A DNA stretch of 64,000 nucleotides from Tretioscincus oriximinensis (Eukaryota > Chordata > Lepidosauria > Squamata > Gymnophthalmidae), in the NCBI GenBank assembly GCA_022410635.1, contig JAJVDF010000209.1, positions 1,278,979-1,342,978 on the forward strand. Reading direction: 5' to 3'. Made by a program: the position numbers and the translations under genes. Under the pieces are notes generated by a model that saw only the letters and a program-made list of their open reading frames with translations, was not told the DNA's origin and made no database searches. Each line of letters opens with the position of its first letter. Position 1 is the stretch's first letter. Shown here piece after piece: positions 11,080-23,291 of this stretch.

Positions 11080-11737
11080 ATGTCAAAAATTACATGCTTA
11101 TCATTGAATATAAATGGAATGGTGAGTCAGGTAAAAAGGAACAACTNAATGGTTATAGTCAAAGATAACAATGTATCCATTTTATGTTTATAAGAAACTC
11201 ATGTTTCAAACCATACACAACACTATATTAATAACAAATATTGGCAATATATATATACATCAAATGGGACAACAAGTGCAAGAGGGACAGCTATTCTAAT
11301 TGAAAAAGGATTAAATTTTCAATGTAACAATATAAAAAAAGACAGAGATGGAAGATGGTTAATGGTAATAGGGACCTTAGAAGGAGAAAATATAACAATA
11401 ATTTCATCATACTCACCGAATACAAACCAAAAACTTTTTGTAAGAAAACTAGCAAGGACAATAGATAAATATGCCAAGGGTCAACAAATATGGGCTGGGG
11501 ATTTTAATATCCAATTAATAGATGACATAACAAATGAGCGAAATAAATTAAATATAAGAAATCTAGGATGGCAAGACTACCATAAATCAATAACTCAAAA
11601 TAGGAAAGGTACATTTTATTCATCAAGACACAAAGTATACACAAATATAGACTATATATTAGGAAAAAATACGAACANTATAGAAATCAAAGAGACAAAT
11701 ATCTTGCAAAATTGGATTTCAGACCATGCCCCACTAA
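11080..11737 (+). pseudogene. L1 ORF2 endonuclease domain, interrupted
   Basis: ORF2 begins at the ATG at 11080. The apurinic-type endonuclease signatures are in order: LSLNING near the N-terminus, ETH at 11194, WAGDFN at about 11491 and SDHAP at about 11719. A TAA at 11191-11193 sits just before ETH, where L1 proteins have the Q of LQETH, so one C-to-T change probably created it. The frame then stays open to 11737, where the hAT-like element interrupts it. The domain would nick target DNA in an active element. Here it is dead. Confidence 0.92.
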
Positions 11738-12265
11738 TAGGGTTGCCATACGTCCCGGTAAACCGGGACAAACCCGGTTTTGGGGACTAAAATATAGTCC
11801 CCCCCGGGTTTTAAGGCAAAATCCCGGCTTTTGACATTCCCCGACGCTGCGTCGGGGAATGTAAAAAGGCGGGATTTTAAAGGAAAAGCAGCNGTCAGAG
11901 CTGACGGCTGCAGCGTGCGCAACGCTTCCCGGGTCCAGGAAGGGACCTCGGAGCGTGCCGAGTAGCTGCTCCTTGCCTGGAGGCGGGGTTTCGCCCTGCT
12001 CTCGCCGCCAACTCACCTCTAGCAGCCCTGTTCTCCTCTCACAACCCCAAGCTGCTGCAGGCGAGTTGGTGGGGAGAGCAGGGCGAAACCCCGCCACCAG
12101 CAAAAGAGCAGGCGCGCGTGCGCGCATGCGCACACACGGATGCTCGTGGTGAGGCAGGCAGAGATTTTGCCTTTGCCCCCAGCGTCCGGATGGGGGCCTG
12201 GGCGCACGGGCGCCCCCCCCCCCCCCCCGGTCCCGGTTTGGGGTTGCCTGAATGTGGCAACCCTA
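11738..12265. mobile_element. Non-autonomous hAT-like element, family A copy 1
   Basis: The ends are perfect 11-bp inverted repeats, TAGGGTTGCCA and TGGCAACCCTA. They are flanked by the exact 8-bp duplication CCCACTAA (11730-11737 and 12266-12273). Eight-bp duplications with ends of this type are standard for hAT elements. The 528-bp interior is GC- and CpG-rich, has an internal hairpin around CATTCCCCGACGCTGCGTCG, and encodes nothing recognisable. The second copy is at 60532-61000 in inverse orientation. Confidence 0.92.
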
Positions 12266-12273
12266 CCCACTAA

Positions 12274-15034
12274 TTATTAAGTTCCAAATAACTAAAGGAA
12301 AAAAAAGAATATAAGTGGAGATTTAACTCAATAATTATACATAGTCATCAAGAAAATATTGAACTGAGAAGAAAAATTGAGGAATATTTTAACACAAACA
12401 ATAATGGTGAAACTGATCCCTCAACACTATGGGAAGCAGGAAAAGCAACAATAATAGGATATTGTTTGGAATTAGAAATACGCATTAAAAGAAGATGGAA
12501 AGCACAGAGAGAAGCACTAGTAACACAAATAGAGCAATATCAGATAAAACATAAAATCACAAAAAATAGAATAGACAAGCAAAACCTAGAGCAAAAGAAA
12601 AAAGAATTAGAAATATTAGAAAACAATAGAACCACAAAAGGCCACATATATATTAAAAGCTTAACTCAAACGTGGAACCATAAATCAATGAAATACTTAG
12701 CCAAACAAAAAAGAAAAAAAAAGAGAATGGATAAACGAGATTAAAGATAATAATGGGAACATACAAAAGGAACAGAAAGAGATTAGAAAAGCTTTGCTGG
12801 ATTATTATCGAAATCTATATAAAGGTACAAATGTCACCATGGAAGATTTTAGGACAACAAACTCAATCTCGAACGACCAAAGAACAATGTTAAATGGAGA
12901 AATATAACGAGGAAATATGGCAAAACTTAAAAAATATGAAACTGAGTAAATCCCGGGACCGGACGGTTTTACAACGGATTATTATAAAGCATACGGGGAT
13001 ATACTAATTCCATACTTAAAAAGACTTTTTAATGAAAAATCAAACAATTCCTTCTACATGGAGGGAGTCAGAAATCATCATTTTTCCAAAACCAGGAAAA
13101 AATAAATTAGAACCAAATTCATACCGTCCCATCACCTTAGCAAATGAAGATTATAAGTTATTCACAAAGATAATAGCAAACAGGTTATCAAAAATACTAC
13201 CATCTGTAATAAAAGAAGACCAATACAGGTTTATCCAAAATAGAAACATTGGAGATCCAATAAAAAATATAATAACTATATGTCATCGTGCAAAACAGAA
13301 CAAGAATAAATTAGCAATATTAAAATTAGATGTAAAGAAACCCTTTGACAGTGTAAACCATCAGTATTTGAACAGAGTATACCAAAAATACAACTTAGGA
13401 AACAATTTCATCCAAACATTAAACGCCCTATATTATAACAATACAGCAAAAATAAAAGTCAACAATAATTGGACGGAAAAAATAGAATTAAGAAACGGAA
13501 GAAAACAAGGCTGTCCATTGCCACCTGCNCTTTTTATTATGGCAATAGAAACCCTTGCAAACATGATTAGACAAGATATAAACTGGAATGGATCAAAATA
13601 GGAGAGACGGAAAATCGCATAAATTTATTTGCGGATGACACTATGATAATTACATCAGAACCAATTAGAATGATTAAAAGGATAAAATTAGTATTAGAAA
13701 AANTTCAAAATTTATCGGGCCTCCAAATTAATATAGATAAATCGGAAATAATGCTATGGAATACCCCACCTCAAGAACAATTAGATATAAGAAAAGAAAC
13801 AGGATTAAAACTAGGACAAAACAAATTAAAATATTTGGGAGTATGGTTACATAAAAATCCGGAAAAGATAAATTCAAGAAAATTAATGAAAGAAAATAAA
13901 AACAAAAAAATATCTATCAAGAATGGACAGAATAAGAGTATTAAAAATGTTTATGGTTCCTTCAATAATGTACCTCTTCCAAACACTTTTATACCCAATG
14001 CAATCAAAATTATTGAAAGATTGGAACAATAAATTACTATATTGGGTAAACAATAATAAAAAGCCAAGGATAAAAAAAATCTGGCTACAAGGAAATGAAT
14101 CAGAAGGAGGATGGGGTATAACAGACTTACAAAAACTCCATGATGCATTTTATATTAAAAACCTTATAGAAATACAATACACTACAAAAAAATGGACATC
14201 AATGAGTAAAGAAATAAACAAAATAGTACAAAAAGATATAATTTTTAACAACTACCATATAGAAGAAATTAGATCTTGGCAGCCACATGTACAAGAAATG
14301 ATGAAAATTTGGAAAAATAGAAAAAAAATTAATGATAAATAACAACNGCATATATAGACTAATTCAAATTATAAATCCCACTAGAGAATATAACCTATCA
14401 CAAGCCTTAAACAAATTACAACAATCAGGTATAAANTGGTTAAAACAATTATATAACACAGAAAATAACCCAAAAACAGAACAAGAACTGATCAATATTA
14501 TAGGACCAACAAATTGGTTACAAGCAAGAGCCATAAACAACTATGTAAGGAACCCAGAGATAAGAGCATTGACTATAAATACGGAAAATCAAATAGACAA
14601 GATAATAATAGGAGAAAAAAAAATAACTTCGGAAATATACAAGAACTTAAATATTATGGAAAATGAAATTATGCTAGATATAGTAAATAGATGGCAAGTA
14701 ACAATAAACTTAAATTACACTGAAACACAAGCAATAATAAAAAATATAAAACAAGAAAAAATGAATAAATTTAAGGAAACAGGATTAAAAATAATACACA
14801 AATGNCATCGGACAACACAACAATTAGCACATTTTATCAGAAATACAAGCAACCAATGCTGGCAAGGATGCCAAATAGTAGCAGATTACTACCATATATA
14901 TTGGACATGTCCATACTCACAAGAATTTTGGGGAAAGGTACAGAAGGAGATAAATAAAATATATAATGAAAATATAATAATAACAGACAAAATGGCAATA
15001 TGCTTATTAGNTATGGATAACATAAGACCTCAAA
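12274..15034 (+). pseudogene. L1 ORF2 reverse transcriptase and C-terminal region
   Basis: The sequence resumes ORF2 directly after the hAT-like element. Signatures in order: a Lys/Arg-rich linker, a SPGPDGF motif near 12950 disrupted by a one-base loss, PKPGKN and YRPITLAN (about 13090-13140), LDVKKPFDS (about 13327), GCPLPP (about 13510), the catalytic FADDT at 13628-13642, LQINIDKSE (about 13722) and a Cys/His cluster with YWTCP (about 14855-14910). Together they identify the L1 clade. The catalytic DD pair is preserved, but frameshifts near 12300, 12952, 13035, 13597 and 13900 break the frame. It ends at 15034 without an ORF2 stop of its own. Confidence 0.92.
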
Positions 15035-15223
15035 ACATGGAAGCAATCATGTGACCAAAAAGGGGGTGATGCCAGAACTCACATGACTCTGACCTCCATT
15101 GGAAATCACATGGCAAAAAGGGGCACGACCAGAAGCCTGGACAGGAATTTCTCCCCCTGGATATGATTTTCCAGGGGGTGGAAATTTCCCACTGTTGGAT
15201 CCCTTCCTTTCTAGATTACTGTA

Positions 15224-15302
15224 CATAGAATGGTAGAATCATAGAGTTGGAAGGGACCTCCAGGGCCATAGAGTCCAACCCNCTGCTCAATGCAGGATTC
15301 GT
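15224..15302 (-). mobile_element. CR1 LINE 3' end fragment
   Basis: GAATGGTAGAATCATAGAG followed by TTGGAAGGGACCTCCAGGG and TCCAACCC is the inverse of the classic amniote CR1 3' end with its ATTCTATG terminal repeat. Only about 80 bp remain. It is a different subfamily from the AACATAAG copies. Confidence 0.88.
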
Positions 15303-16889
15303 TAAACCAGCCCAGACAGATGACTGCATAAGCCTCAATAATGAGTTTTAGCGATCAGTTAAATCACATCTAATGTCTTGTAGACATGTTGTACCAAATC
15401 CATAAAATGCATAATTGAATCTGGGCAACCAGGGCCTACAAGAAAGTTATTCTTTTGGGAAGTCTGTTCCCATGTCATTTTTATTACTTAGCTTTGACAA
15501 ATTGTCATTTATACAATTGTCAGCAAATTGTCTTTTTCAGTGGCATGCACTGAAATGATTGAATAATATTTGTCAGTAGTTTGTGTGCTAATTATTTTGG
15601 GACAATATTTATTTGCAGCTCTGTAGGCTTCATAATTTTTCATTAGGGAAGAAATTAATTATTTGTATAATTTTATTTCAGTAAGATTTTATTATGGCTG
15701 TGGTAGAATGCTTGCCATACAAGGTAACCTAGACTTTTGTAGTTAAGTGAATTTGGTCTTAATAAACAAATAACATTCTGTAGCATAATGCTTGGAAAGT
15801 GTTCTAGATATACAAAACCGGAATGTCTTAAAAATGAACACTGCAGTCTTGTGTTTGCCTTCAAGTCAGGCAATACTTATCCTACCTAATTAACTATTCA
15901 ATGGGAAACTTCATTTATTAAAAAAATAATTTCTCACTCAGCTAAGCTTAAAGAAAGAGATATTGTATCTGCAGTGTGGTGAAATCCCAAATTATGAAAG
16001 GAACCTTTCTGAGATTCTTCAATTTCAACAAAAGCCTGACCTGAGATTTAGGAGACTGAGGAGCTGTCATGCCTAATTTCTAGAGTTAGGCCATGTCTAT
16101 CATTTCATGCTACCTAATCTAAATGACACAATTGGGGCCAATAAATGAGCTCCATTTTTTATAGTCAAACACAAAATGTGGAAATTCTCAAAATGGCCAT
16201 TCAGGTACAAATGGAAGCAGATACAATGACAAGAGATCATCTGAAGAAATGGGCTTGTTTATGAACACTCATACCGCTTAGTAGTTCCCCTTGTTGGACT
16301 TTCTAAACCTATTTCTTTGAACTCAACAGCTTGCTCTGTTCAAAGTGCTTCAGAAGCTGTTTTTGTTTTAAATAGTGCCTCCCACACAAGTGGCAGACTC
16401 ACAGCTATGAAGATTAGTACCTGTTGATAGTATTATCTCCTTGAAATGTTCAAATATATATATCCACTAATGCAACTATCAGATTACTTCCACTAATTCA
16501 TTCTTTGTTTATCTCTAAGGACAACATATACTCAGAACCTACTCAGAACTTCTACTAGGATGAAATGTAATCTCTGAATTTCTTTTTTATGTGTCTATTC
16601 CTTTAAAAGCTGTGGAGTTTTCATGGATGAAGATATTCTAATGATTCAGGCCTGTCAATTGATTAGAATGTAGCTTACATTCCAATTAATGTAGAGAAAT
16701 TTTACTATTAAAAATATTTTGTATTACTGTTTTCTTTGCACCTTTTGTTGTGTATTTCTGAAGTATTTTTTCCTAATTTCCTGTTCATTTTTATGTGTAT
16801 CCCTGAGATTCCCCTCCTTATTAATCCTTCAACTTCAACTCATTGATGGTATTTTTTCACAACCAGGAAAGAGATTGGCAGCCACACTG
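15303..16889. other. Unique AT-rich sequence, no feature seen
   Basis: Both strands lack recognisable genes. The composition is ordinary and no repeat was matched. Confidence 0.5.
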
Positions 16890-17142
16890 ATATATTTATT
16901 TATTTATTTATTTACATTTCTATACCGCCCTATACTCAAAGGTCTCAGGATGGTTAACAATAAAACACAGCATATTAAAAACAATCCCATCTAAAAATTG
17001 GGGGAGGGACAGCAGTTTCCTTAGCCAAAGGCCAGGCCAAAGAGGTGCGTGTTCAAGCGTTTTCTGAACACACACAGAGATGGTGATTGGCGCACCTTGA
17101 GAAGGAGACCATTCCATAGCCTCGGAGCTGCTCACTAAACCA
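16890..17142 (-). mobile_element. L2-like LINE 3' fragment
   Basis: The plus strand begins with (TTTA)n and then TATACCGCCCTATACTC and AGGTCTCAGG, the inverse of the L2-like tail at 5719-5786. AGAGGTGCGTGTTCAAG and GACCATTCCATAG further on are the inverse of the last ORF2 codons. Confidence 0.85.
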
Positions 17143-17402
17143 AGCAAAAAGTGGTATTTTGATCTAAGGAGGCATTGGGAAAGTGTCAAGAGAATACATA
17201 TATGTGGCAATGATATGAGATGGTTATCTAAAATAAATGCTACTTCTATGTTCTTGCTTTCACACTGGATCAAAGACCAATATCAAATTATTACTCAGCC
17301 GTTCCATAACAACTTTTGATACTGGTTGCTCATCGTTTGAGATAATATCTATTGTTACTTATTTTGAATCAGTGGCCATAGTACTTTCTATCCGGAGACT
17401 AG

Positions 17403-17521
17403 GGTCCTTTCTGTACTGAGCCCAGAATATCCCAGAACATACCCTATTATGGATTCTAGCAGGTCTCATATCTACACTAGCATATGGACAGCAGTTCGCT
17501 ATTCCAAGATAGATTCTAGAA
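17403..17521. repeat. Palindromic repeat family P1 copy
   Basis: It starts GGTCCTTTCTGTACTGAGCC, has the central CTACACTAGCATATGG, and returns through TATTCCAAGATAGATTCT. The right end is truncated compared with the copy at 30586-30749. Confidence 0.6.
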
Positions 17522-18210
17522 GATCGGGTAATATGAAAAGTGTCTAATTTCAACTCTCCCCATCTTGATGGGAAGACCTCGATTTTCAATATCTTGTGCA
17601 CATTGGCCAATTTCTTCTTGTTCTGATTTTTTCAAGAGCTCTGTGGAGAACATGTTCTCCCCTCTTGCTTCAGTCCGAGTGCCTTGCTCAGTGGGAGCAA
17701 GCAAAGTAGGNAACACTTCAAGCTTTTGATTGTGAACAAGTATTTGAAGGAAGTATGAGGCTGACTGAATTGAATGTGTTCCCCCAAACACTCTTCCATG
17801 GTACTGCATAGAAACCATAATGTTTCTTTATACTTGCTGTCTACAGCTTTGCATAAATATTCTGGTTATACCAGACATTTTCCATTGTGGTTTTCATTAG
17901 AAGAAAATGTGAGCAGCTTGTTTATTCTGAGTAGAACATAAGTCTCATAAGCATAATTAGGAGTTAGAATGAATAGAAGGCACAAAATTAATTTCTTCAA
18001 ACAGAGAATAAAAAGCGATCTGTATTGCAAACTGAAGCATGCCGCATGAATGACCACAGGTTGTATTTGCTCAGCAAACATTTATCTTTCTGTTTTCCCC
18101 ACTGACAAATGCTTTAACTTCTCAAGTATAAAGACTTAAGGTACCTTTTTAAAGAAGAAAAACGAGCCACTGTGTTTCTTAGTTTGAATATTTACACACT
18201 TAATCTTCTT

Positions 18211-18338
18211 CTAGGCCTGCCATATGCATGCTTGCGTAGCATAGTTGGCAGGGCTTCCACAGTCTATGGAGGCTTGTGAACAGTAAGCCCCTATTCTGAG
18301 ATATAGCCCAGATTAAAACAAAGTGAGAAAAGGACACA
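18211..18338. repeat. Palindromic repeat family P1 copy
   Basis: It contains CTAGGCCTGCCATATGCATG, then CACAGTCTATGG and the right-half block CCCCTATTCTGAGATATAG, ending in AAAAGGACAC. The centre is rearranged relative to other copies. Confidence 0.5.
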
Positions 18339-19984
18339 GCNAGAATGGGTGTGTGTTTTCTTTGGAGCGTTTGAAGGAATGGTTCCTTCATCTTCTTCCT
18401 AGCAACTATGTTAATTTAAGCAGTAAAGATCTAAGAGATTCAAAAGCAACTATGGCATTAAGATGTGCTAATATTTCTAAAGGGCCATAAAGTAATTTAT
18501 TCTGTTTTCTATTCTCAAAATATGTCCATTCCCNTCTTACATAGAAGTTCACAATGTTATTACTGTTACTTGTTTAGAGGCATTAGATTGAGCAGCATGA
18601 TACTGTGTCAGAAAGTCACCATTAAACTTCAGTAGAAACATAATGGAAATGGCAAGAGCATGTGGACCAATCTCTATAGTTTGACTTCCACTATTTCTTC
18701 TGTGGAATAAAGTGTCTGGGAGAGACAGTGGTGAGGTAGGAAATAAACCAAACATAAAATTCAAATTTTCTCAAAACATGAAATTTCCAATTTAATCATT
18801 TTGGGGTGNAATTGAATATATTGCTGAATTTTGGGCCTTGGGTGACTAAATGGACATCTTGTGATTGGAATAAGAGTAAAAGAACACCATAATATCATTT
18901 TAACAGACCAGCTATTACTAGCACTTTCCTGCTTCCTGAGCTATTAGTTGTGGCTCAAAATATAATGGAAAACCACTCTTCTTCTTTCCCATCCTCCTTC
19001 TCCTTCCTTTCACCTTCTCTCTTTTGCATTAACTAAAGGCAAATCCATCTGCTTTATCAGCTTCTTTTTGTTGTTGTTCAAGACTGCCTTTGGTGTTCCC
19101 AGTTTTTTAGGTCTCCCCCCCCCCCCCCCCAGCTTCTATGGATTTCTTTTGTATATAGCCTTTTCTGCCTTTGGACTAGAAAATGATCTCAGAAATTAGT
19201 TGGAACAGAACATTCTCACTGTTAAGTGCCCCATTCCCCTGCCTGCCTCTGCTTCTTACATAGGGTTGACTGTGGTTTCAAGCATTCTGGAATGGCAGTC
19301 CAAGCCTTCTGATCAGGGACATGTTCAGCCCACCCTCTTGTCATTACCGGGTGAGGGAATAGTGCATAAATCAGAAATGTGGCATTTATTCTCCCCTTGC
19401 TCAGTCACAGAAGACATGGGATGTGATGTTCACATTTTCTTTGTTGAATGTGATTTGGTGCTGCCTTGTATTTTATCACAGAATTGGTCATAAGAGCTCA
19501 ATTTTGTCAGTTTCAGGAATGCTCAGACAGTAAGCCACTAGATGTTCCTACAGCAGCCTTCATTCTTGTTTAGGTACCCTATTCCTAGGCCAAGAAATTG
19601 ATGCCCTTTGGCACTTGTGTAGATGCTTCCTATAATTTCAGTAACTGATGACTGACACCTGCTGTGGTTTCCAGGACAGAAGTTAAAGTAATGAAAAGAA
19701 ACTGGTAGTAGGGTTCTGATTCAAGCAAAACACTATGAAGGTTGCACTTTCTAATAAAATCAAGTAAAAACTGAATGCATTAGCCAGTCTTAAACTAAAG
19801 CATACATAAATTAGGTAGTCTGAAGTAGTATGTCCAATGCAATAGGGGTACAGGGGTTGTTTCCCTTGGAGGCAAAATTCTTAGGAGAATAAAAATTCAA
19901 AAGAAAAAAAAGTAGCACAGAAAATCTCCCAATCTTTGAATATCCTCCACAGAATGCACTGTGAAGTCTTGGTTTGTCCCAGCT
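18339..19984. other. Unique sequence with a poly-C run
   Basis: The only notable element is a long C run near 19115-19131. A 97-codon plus-strand frame at 19200-19493 matches no family I know and is probably chance. Confidence 0.5.
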
Positions 19985-20551
19985 CCATAGTGTAGCTTGT
20001 CTTCTGTATTAGCTTATGGGGAGGAGTTCAGAATCCCCCATTGAAGTTAGCTACAATTGGTTTGTTTCATTTTTCTCTATAAAAGACTCTCTTTGCTGAG
20101 TCAGTTTCTCTTTCACACCAAAGACCCAGAGACAAGGCTTAGTTACTTTGTTTGGTGTTCTAGGCCTTTGCAGCTCAAATAGGCAACCTTAGCACTATCA
20201 CTAAATTCTCCTCAGCATTTACCAATTAATCTCAAGAGACATTTGGAGCTTCTAACCAGCCTTAAGCTCCACTGAAAGGAGGCTAGAATTGTACAAGACC
20301 TAAGTTTCCCAGAAAGAAGACTGCAAGAAAGAAAGTATCCTTTCTAAAGTATTGTTTTATTTGGTTTCTATTAACCCCTGGGGTAGAGTAACCTTTCATT
20401 TATTTTCTTTAAGTAAAACTATTTATTTTGCTTTATTCCTTGTCTGGAGTGTTTTAGCTGAGATTCTAATCTTAAAGGGTAAACCGATTGCCCCTGGGCA
20501 TAGACCACACACCAAAACCTCCCAACCCAGGTGTGCCATCACAATGCACCC
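19985..20551 (+). other. Possible solo LTR
   Basis: A TATAAAAG box with an inverted CCAAT element upstream is followed, 300-370 bp downstream, by an R/U5-like stretch (AAAACTATTTATTTTGC and a TGTCTGGAGTG word). The stretch could begin near TGTAGCTTG and end before TGGCACAGC. I found no second LTR, no retroviral coding sequence and no clear target duplication. An isolated promoter or plain chance is equally possible. Confidence 0.25.
20056..20085 (+). promoter_or_regulatory. TATA box with upstream inverted CCAAT
   Basis: ATTGG (20056-20060) precedes TATAAAAG (20078-20085) by about 18 bp. This is core-promoter-like, with a start expected near 20110. No gene follows within sight, so an LTR promoter is the most economical reading. 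Confidence 0.35.
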
Positions 20552-21655
20552 TGGCACAGCAATACAGAAGAACTCAGGAGAAGAATAGCAGACAGTTCCA
20601 GAAGGGANGAAAGCAGTGCTGACCCTGGCAAGGACCTCTAGGTTAGCCATTTGCCCACTAGCCAAGATAAGCAATGACAGTAGTCAGGGAATGAAGATGT
20701 CAGCATNACTTTCTTTTGTCCTAGGCATTGGAAACCTGTGGATATATGCTCTAAGAAGTTGTATTAAGTTAGCAATGCTTCAACAATTTTAGTCCTAGCT
20801 TTGCATAGAAATATTATTGTAATGCATATGCAAGCATTTCATAAAGCAGGTTCTGCTTCCAAGGATAGCCTCTGATNGAGTAAATGCTTTGTCTCATGGT
20901 TGGAGGTATGAGGGTGTGTCAGCTCTGAAAACAGGCCTACGTGCTTGGGTTCAAGATGCATGGAAAGTTGAACAAAGCTGCCATCCAGCCTTTGAACTCA
21001 GATGGACCTAATTCAACCTGAAAGCTGCATAACAGTCTAGACAATTCCAAATGATGTCTGAAGGCTCACAGATGTTTGTGGTTTTTCCATAAAGGGAGCC
21101 ACAAGGAAGCCAACCCACAAACATTTGTCTCCAGGAACCCATTCCACTCATTACAGTATCCTGACAACAAACCAAAGCCACATAATAAGAANTGGTACAT
21201 CAGCAGCTACAATATATGAGCACACAAAAGTTGCAAATGGGGTAATGCAGAAAGAGTCAAGGGTCTGCTGGCAAGATCATTTTGCTGAACTGAGAAAATC
21301 AAAATCAAACCCTTCTTGACTTTTTATTGCTACATAAAATGAATCTAGTGTCATTTATGTTCACACACAAACATAGACTGCGGTTTTAAGAAGTTTTTGT
21401 AAATAAATTATAGCATGTAGAGCAAATGGCTTTGACTAGCAGAAGATTTAAAATAATTATTTTAAGCAGTGGCTGTTAGCTGAAAAATGTGACTTTTTGA
21501 CAATTGAAGGGTCTATTCTTAGAAGTGCAAGATATGCAGCAAAAGAGCTATAGTACTGGAGGTCCTGCAAACACTCTCACTTAGAACACAAGGAAAGGGT
21601 TTGAATGTCCCAGCAGAATTGGTCTAATCTAAATTTTCAACCATTTTTAATTTAA
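20552..21655. other. Unique sequence, no feature seen
   Basis: No gene or repeat was recognised. Confidence 0.5.
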
Positions 21656-21710
21656 GGACCATTCTGCCCTGGGGATTTACTCCATATTATATTCTGGAAT
21701 AGGAAACTTT
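21656..21710. repeat. Partial P1-like repeat
   Basis: GGACCATTCTGCCCTGGGG and TATATTCTGGAATAGGAA resemble the left half of P1. The right half is absent or decayed. Confidence 0.35.
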
Positions 21711-22117
21711 CATCTGTATTCTAGTTTTGGTCTGGATTGAGATTTGCATTCCACACTTTGGCCCACTGTAGAGAAGTTGCCATAAGACTACATCCAGACA
21801 GAACTAAAACTCTGGAATATTCTAGCATTATATTGGGATTTCTACACATNTCCATGACAAAATAAACACAGTTCATGGATGTGGAGTGAAATCCCAACAT
21901 ATCCCAATTATTCTGTGAAAAAGAATTCCCAATCCATTTTTTCCAAACCTGTTCATCTTGTATGGACACTAGCTCCCAGGATCTGTCTTCTTGAAAATGG
22001 CCAGCGTGCATGCATAGGAACAGAAACTGGGCTGAAAATATCCATTATGCAAGCATGAGGGCTGGCTTTTGTTCTCTTCTATGTGTTTCTTGGAAGGACA
22101 TTTGGTCATTGATCTAT

Positions 22118-22382
22118 GTAATTTACTCCCACAAGATGTGGTGGTAGCTAGCAACCTGGACAGCTTTAAGAAAGAATTAGACAAATTCATGGAAGACAGG
22201 TATACTGACTCCAGGATGGAGCAACAGGCAGTATTCCTGAAATACCATTTTCAGGAGTCGAGAAAAGTTGAGAAATAAATCTTTGCCTTCTTCTGCTTGA
22301 GACTGCCCTACTACAGTAGGTGAGGCTGAGTGCTGGACTAGATGGGCTATGGCCCAATTCAGGAGTGTTCTTCATATTCTTA
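22118..22382 (+). mobile_element. CR1 LINE 3' end, sense orientation
   Basis: AATTTACTCCCACAAGATG, then AACCTGGACAGCTTTAAG and AGACAAATTCATGGA, match the sense strand of the last CR1 segment. It continues through GCTGGACTAGATGGGC and finishes with a decayed CATATTCTTA terminus. It is the sense counterpart of the minus-strand copies at 7, 34.6, 45 and 55.6 kb. Confidence 0.82.
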
Positions 22383-23291
22383 TTGGTTTCATTGAAATAC
22401 TTACAATTACCTACCACAGAGTCACAGGGCAAGAGCCTAGGCTTCCCAGTGATTTGCATCCTGCCATCTGGCAAGATTAGTGAGAGACAACTAAATGATC
22501 TAAAAAAAGGTTTGCATTTTCTTCTCATCATCTGAAGGCAGCCAGAGAAAGAAATTTTGTTTCCTAAATTTATTCAGAATTGTAAAGTTTAAATGATTCA
22601 TCTACACATTTTACCTCTTCTTTTAAATTGAAATAAATGTTATAATAAATGAGCCTCTCATGAATAAATGGAGTATTGGCTATAATTGTTCTCTCATCTC
22701 TTTATTCCTTCATTGCTCAGTTGCAAACAATTTCATGTCATTTTTCTCTATTTAATTACACATAATTTTATCCCACAGAACAAATTTCAAAATCTCCTTT
22801 GTATATTAATATAAATTTGGCTATGATCATAATGTATGGTCTTTCTATCATTTAGCTTCAGCCACTGTATAGCTTTAGTTACAAACGTCACTAAATACTT
22901 ACCTTGCTGGGTTATACTTAACGTTTTGTAAATAAACAAAATAAACAATCATCTATACTGTTAGCGTTATATTTTCTTTGTTCAAATGTGTTGTGTCCCT
23001 AAAATGCTATTCACTTTATTTTGAATTATTTTTTNAAAAAACTAACCACATCCATGCCAGCACAGCAGAAATATATTTATTTCCTATTATTTGGGTGAGT
23101 TAGCAAGGAGTACAGTAATACCTATTAATTGAAATTAAACAATTTAATTTGTAATACTTTTAATTTGCTATTCTTGACCATTTGGATATCCTGTATCTGT
23201 TCCTCAAAGTCTTCTTGATTTATATTTGCACATATCCTGTAGACTTTATTCATGGTTTCAGAAATGTATGATACATTTTTACCATTAATTT
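22383..23291. other. Unique AT-rich sequence, no feature seen
   Basis: No recognisable gene or repeat. Confidence 0.55.

Larger units (their letters stand above)
10471..15034 (+). mobile_element. L1-clade LINE, dead, truncated at both ends
   Basis: The insertion lies between two exact copies of ACATGGAAGCAATCATGT (10453-10470 and 15035-15052). It carries the end of ORF1 and most of ORF2: endonuclease, reverse transcriptase and C-terminal Cys/His segment, all on the plus strand in A-rich sequence. The 5' UTR and early ORF1 are missing. The 3' end stops inside ORF2 with no 3' UTR or poly-A. Inactivating changes include a nonsense codon in the endonuclease, several frameshifts and a 528-bp element inserted in the endonuclease C-terminus. 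Confidence 0.93.
10198..15205. repeat. Palindromic element split by an L1 insertion
   Basis: The left arm (about 10198-10457) and right arm (about 15048-15205) are inverted relatives of each other. The centre is a perfect 17-bp inverted pair, CCCTTTTTGGTCACATG and its inverse, around the 8-base loop GAAGCAAT. Further out, pieces such as CCCTTTTTGCCAT against ATGGCAAAAAGGGG match less well. Without the L1 it would be a foldback element of roughly 400 bp. I cannot name the family. Confidence 0.75.

Noticed and set aside
11687..12270. Several frames rich in Arg, Pro, Ala and Gly on both strands
   Set aside because: They lie in the GC-rich hAT-like element and follow from its composition; none shows a transposase motif.
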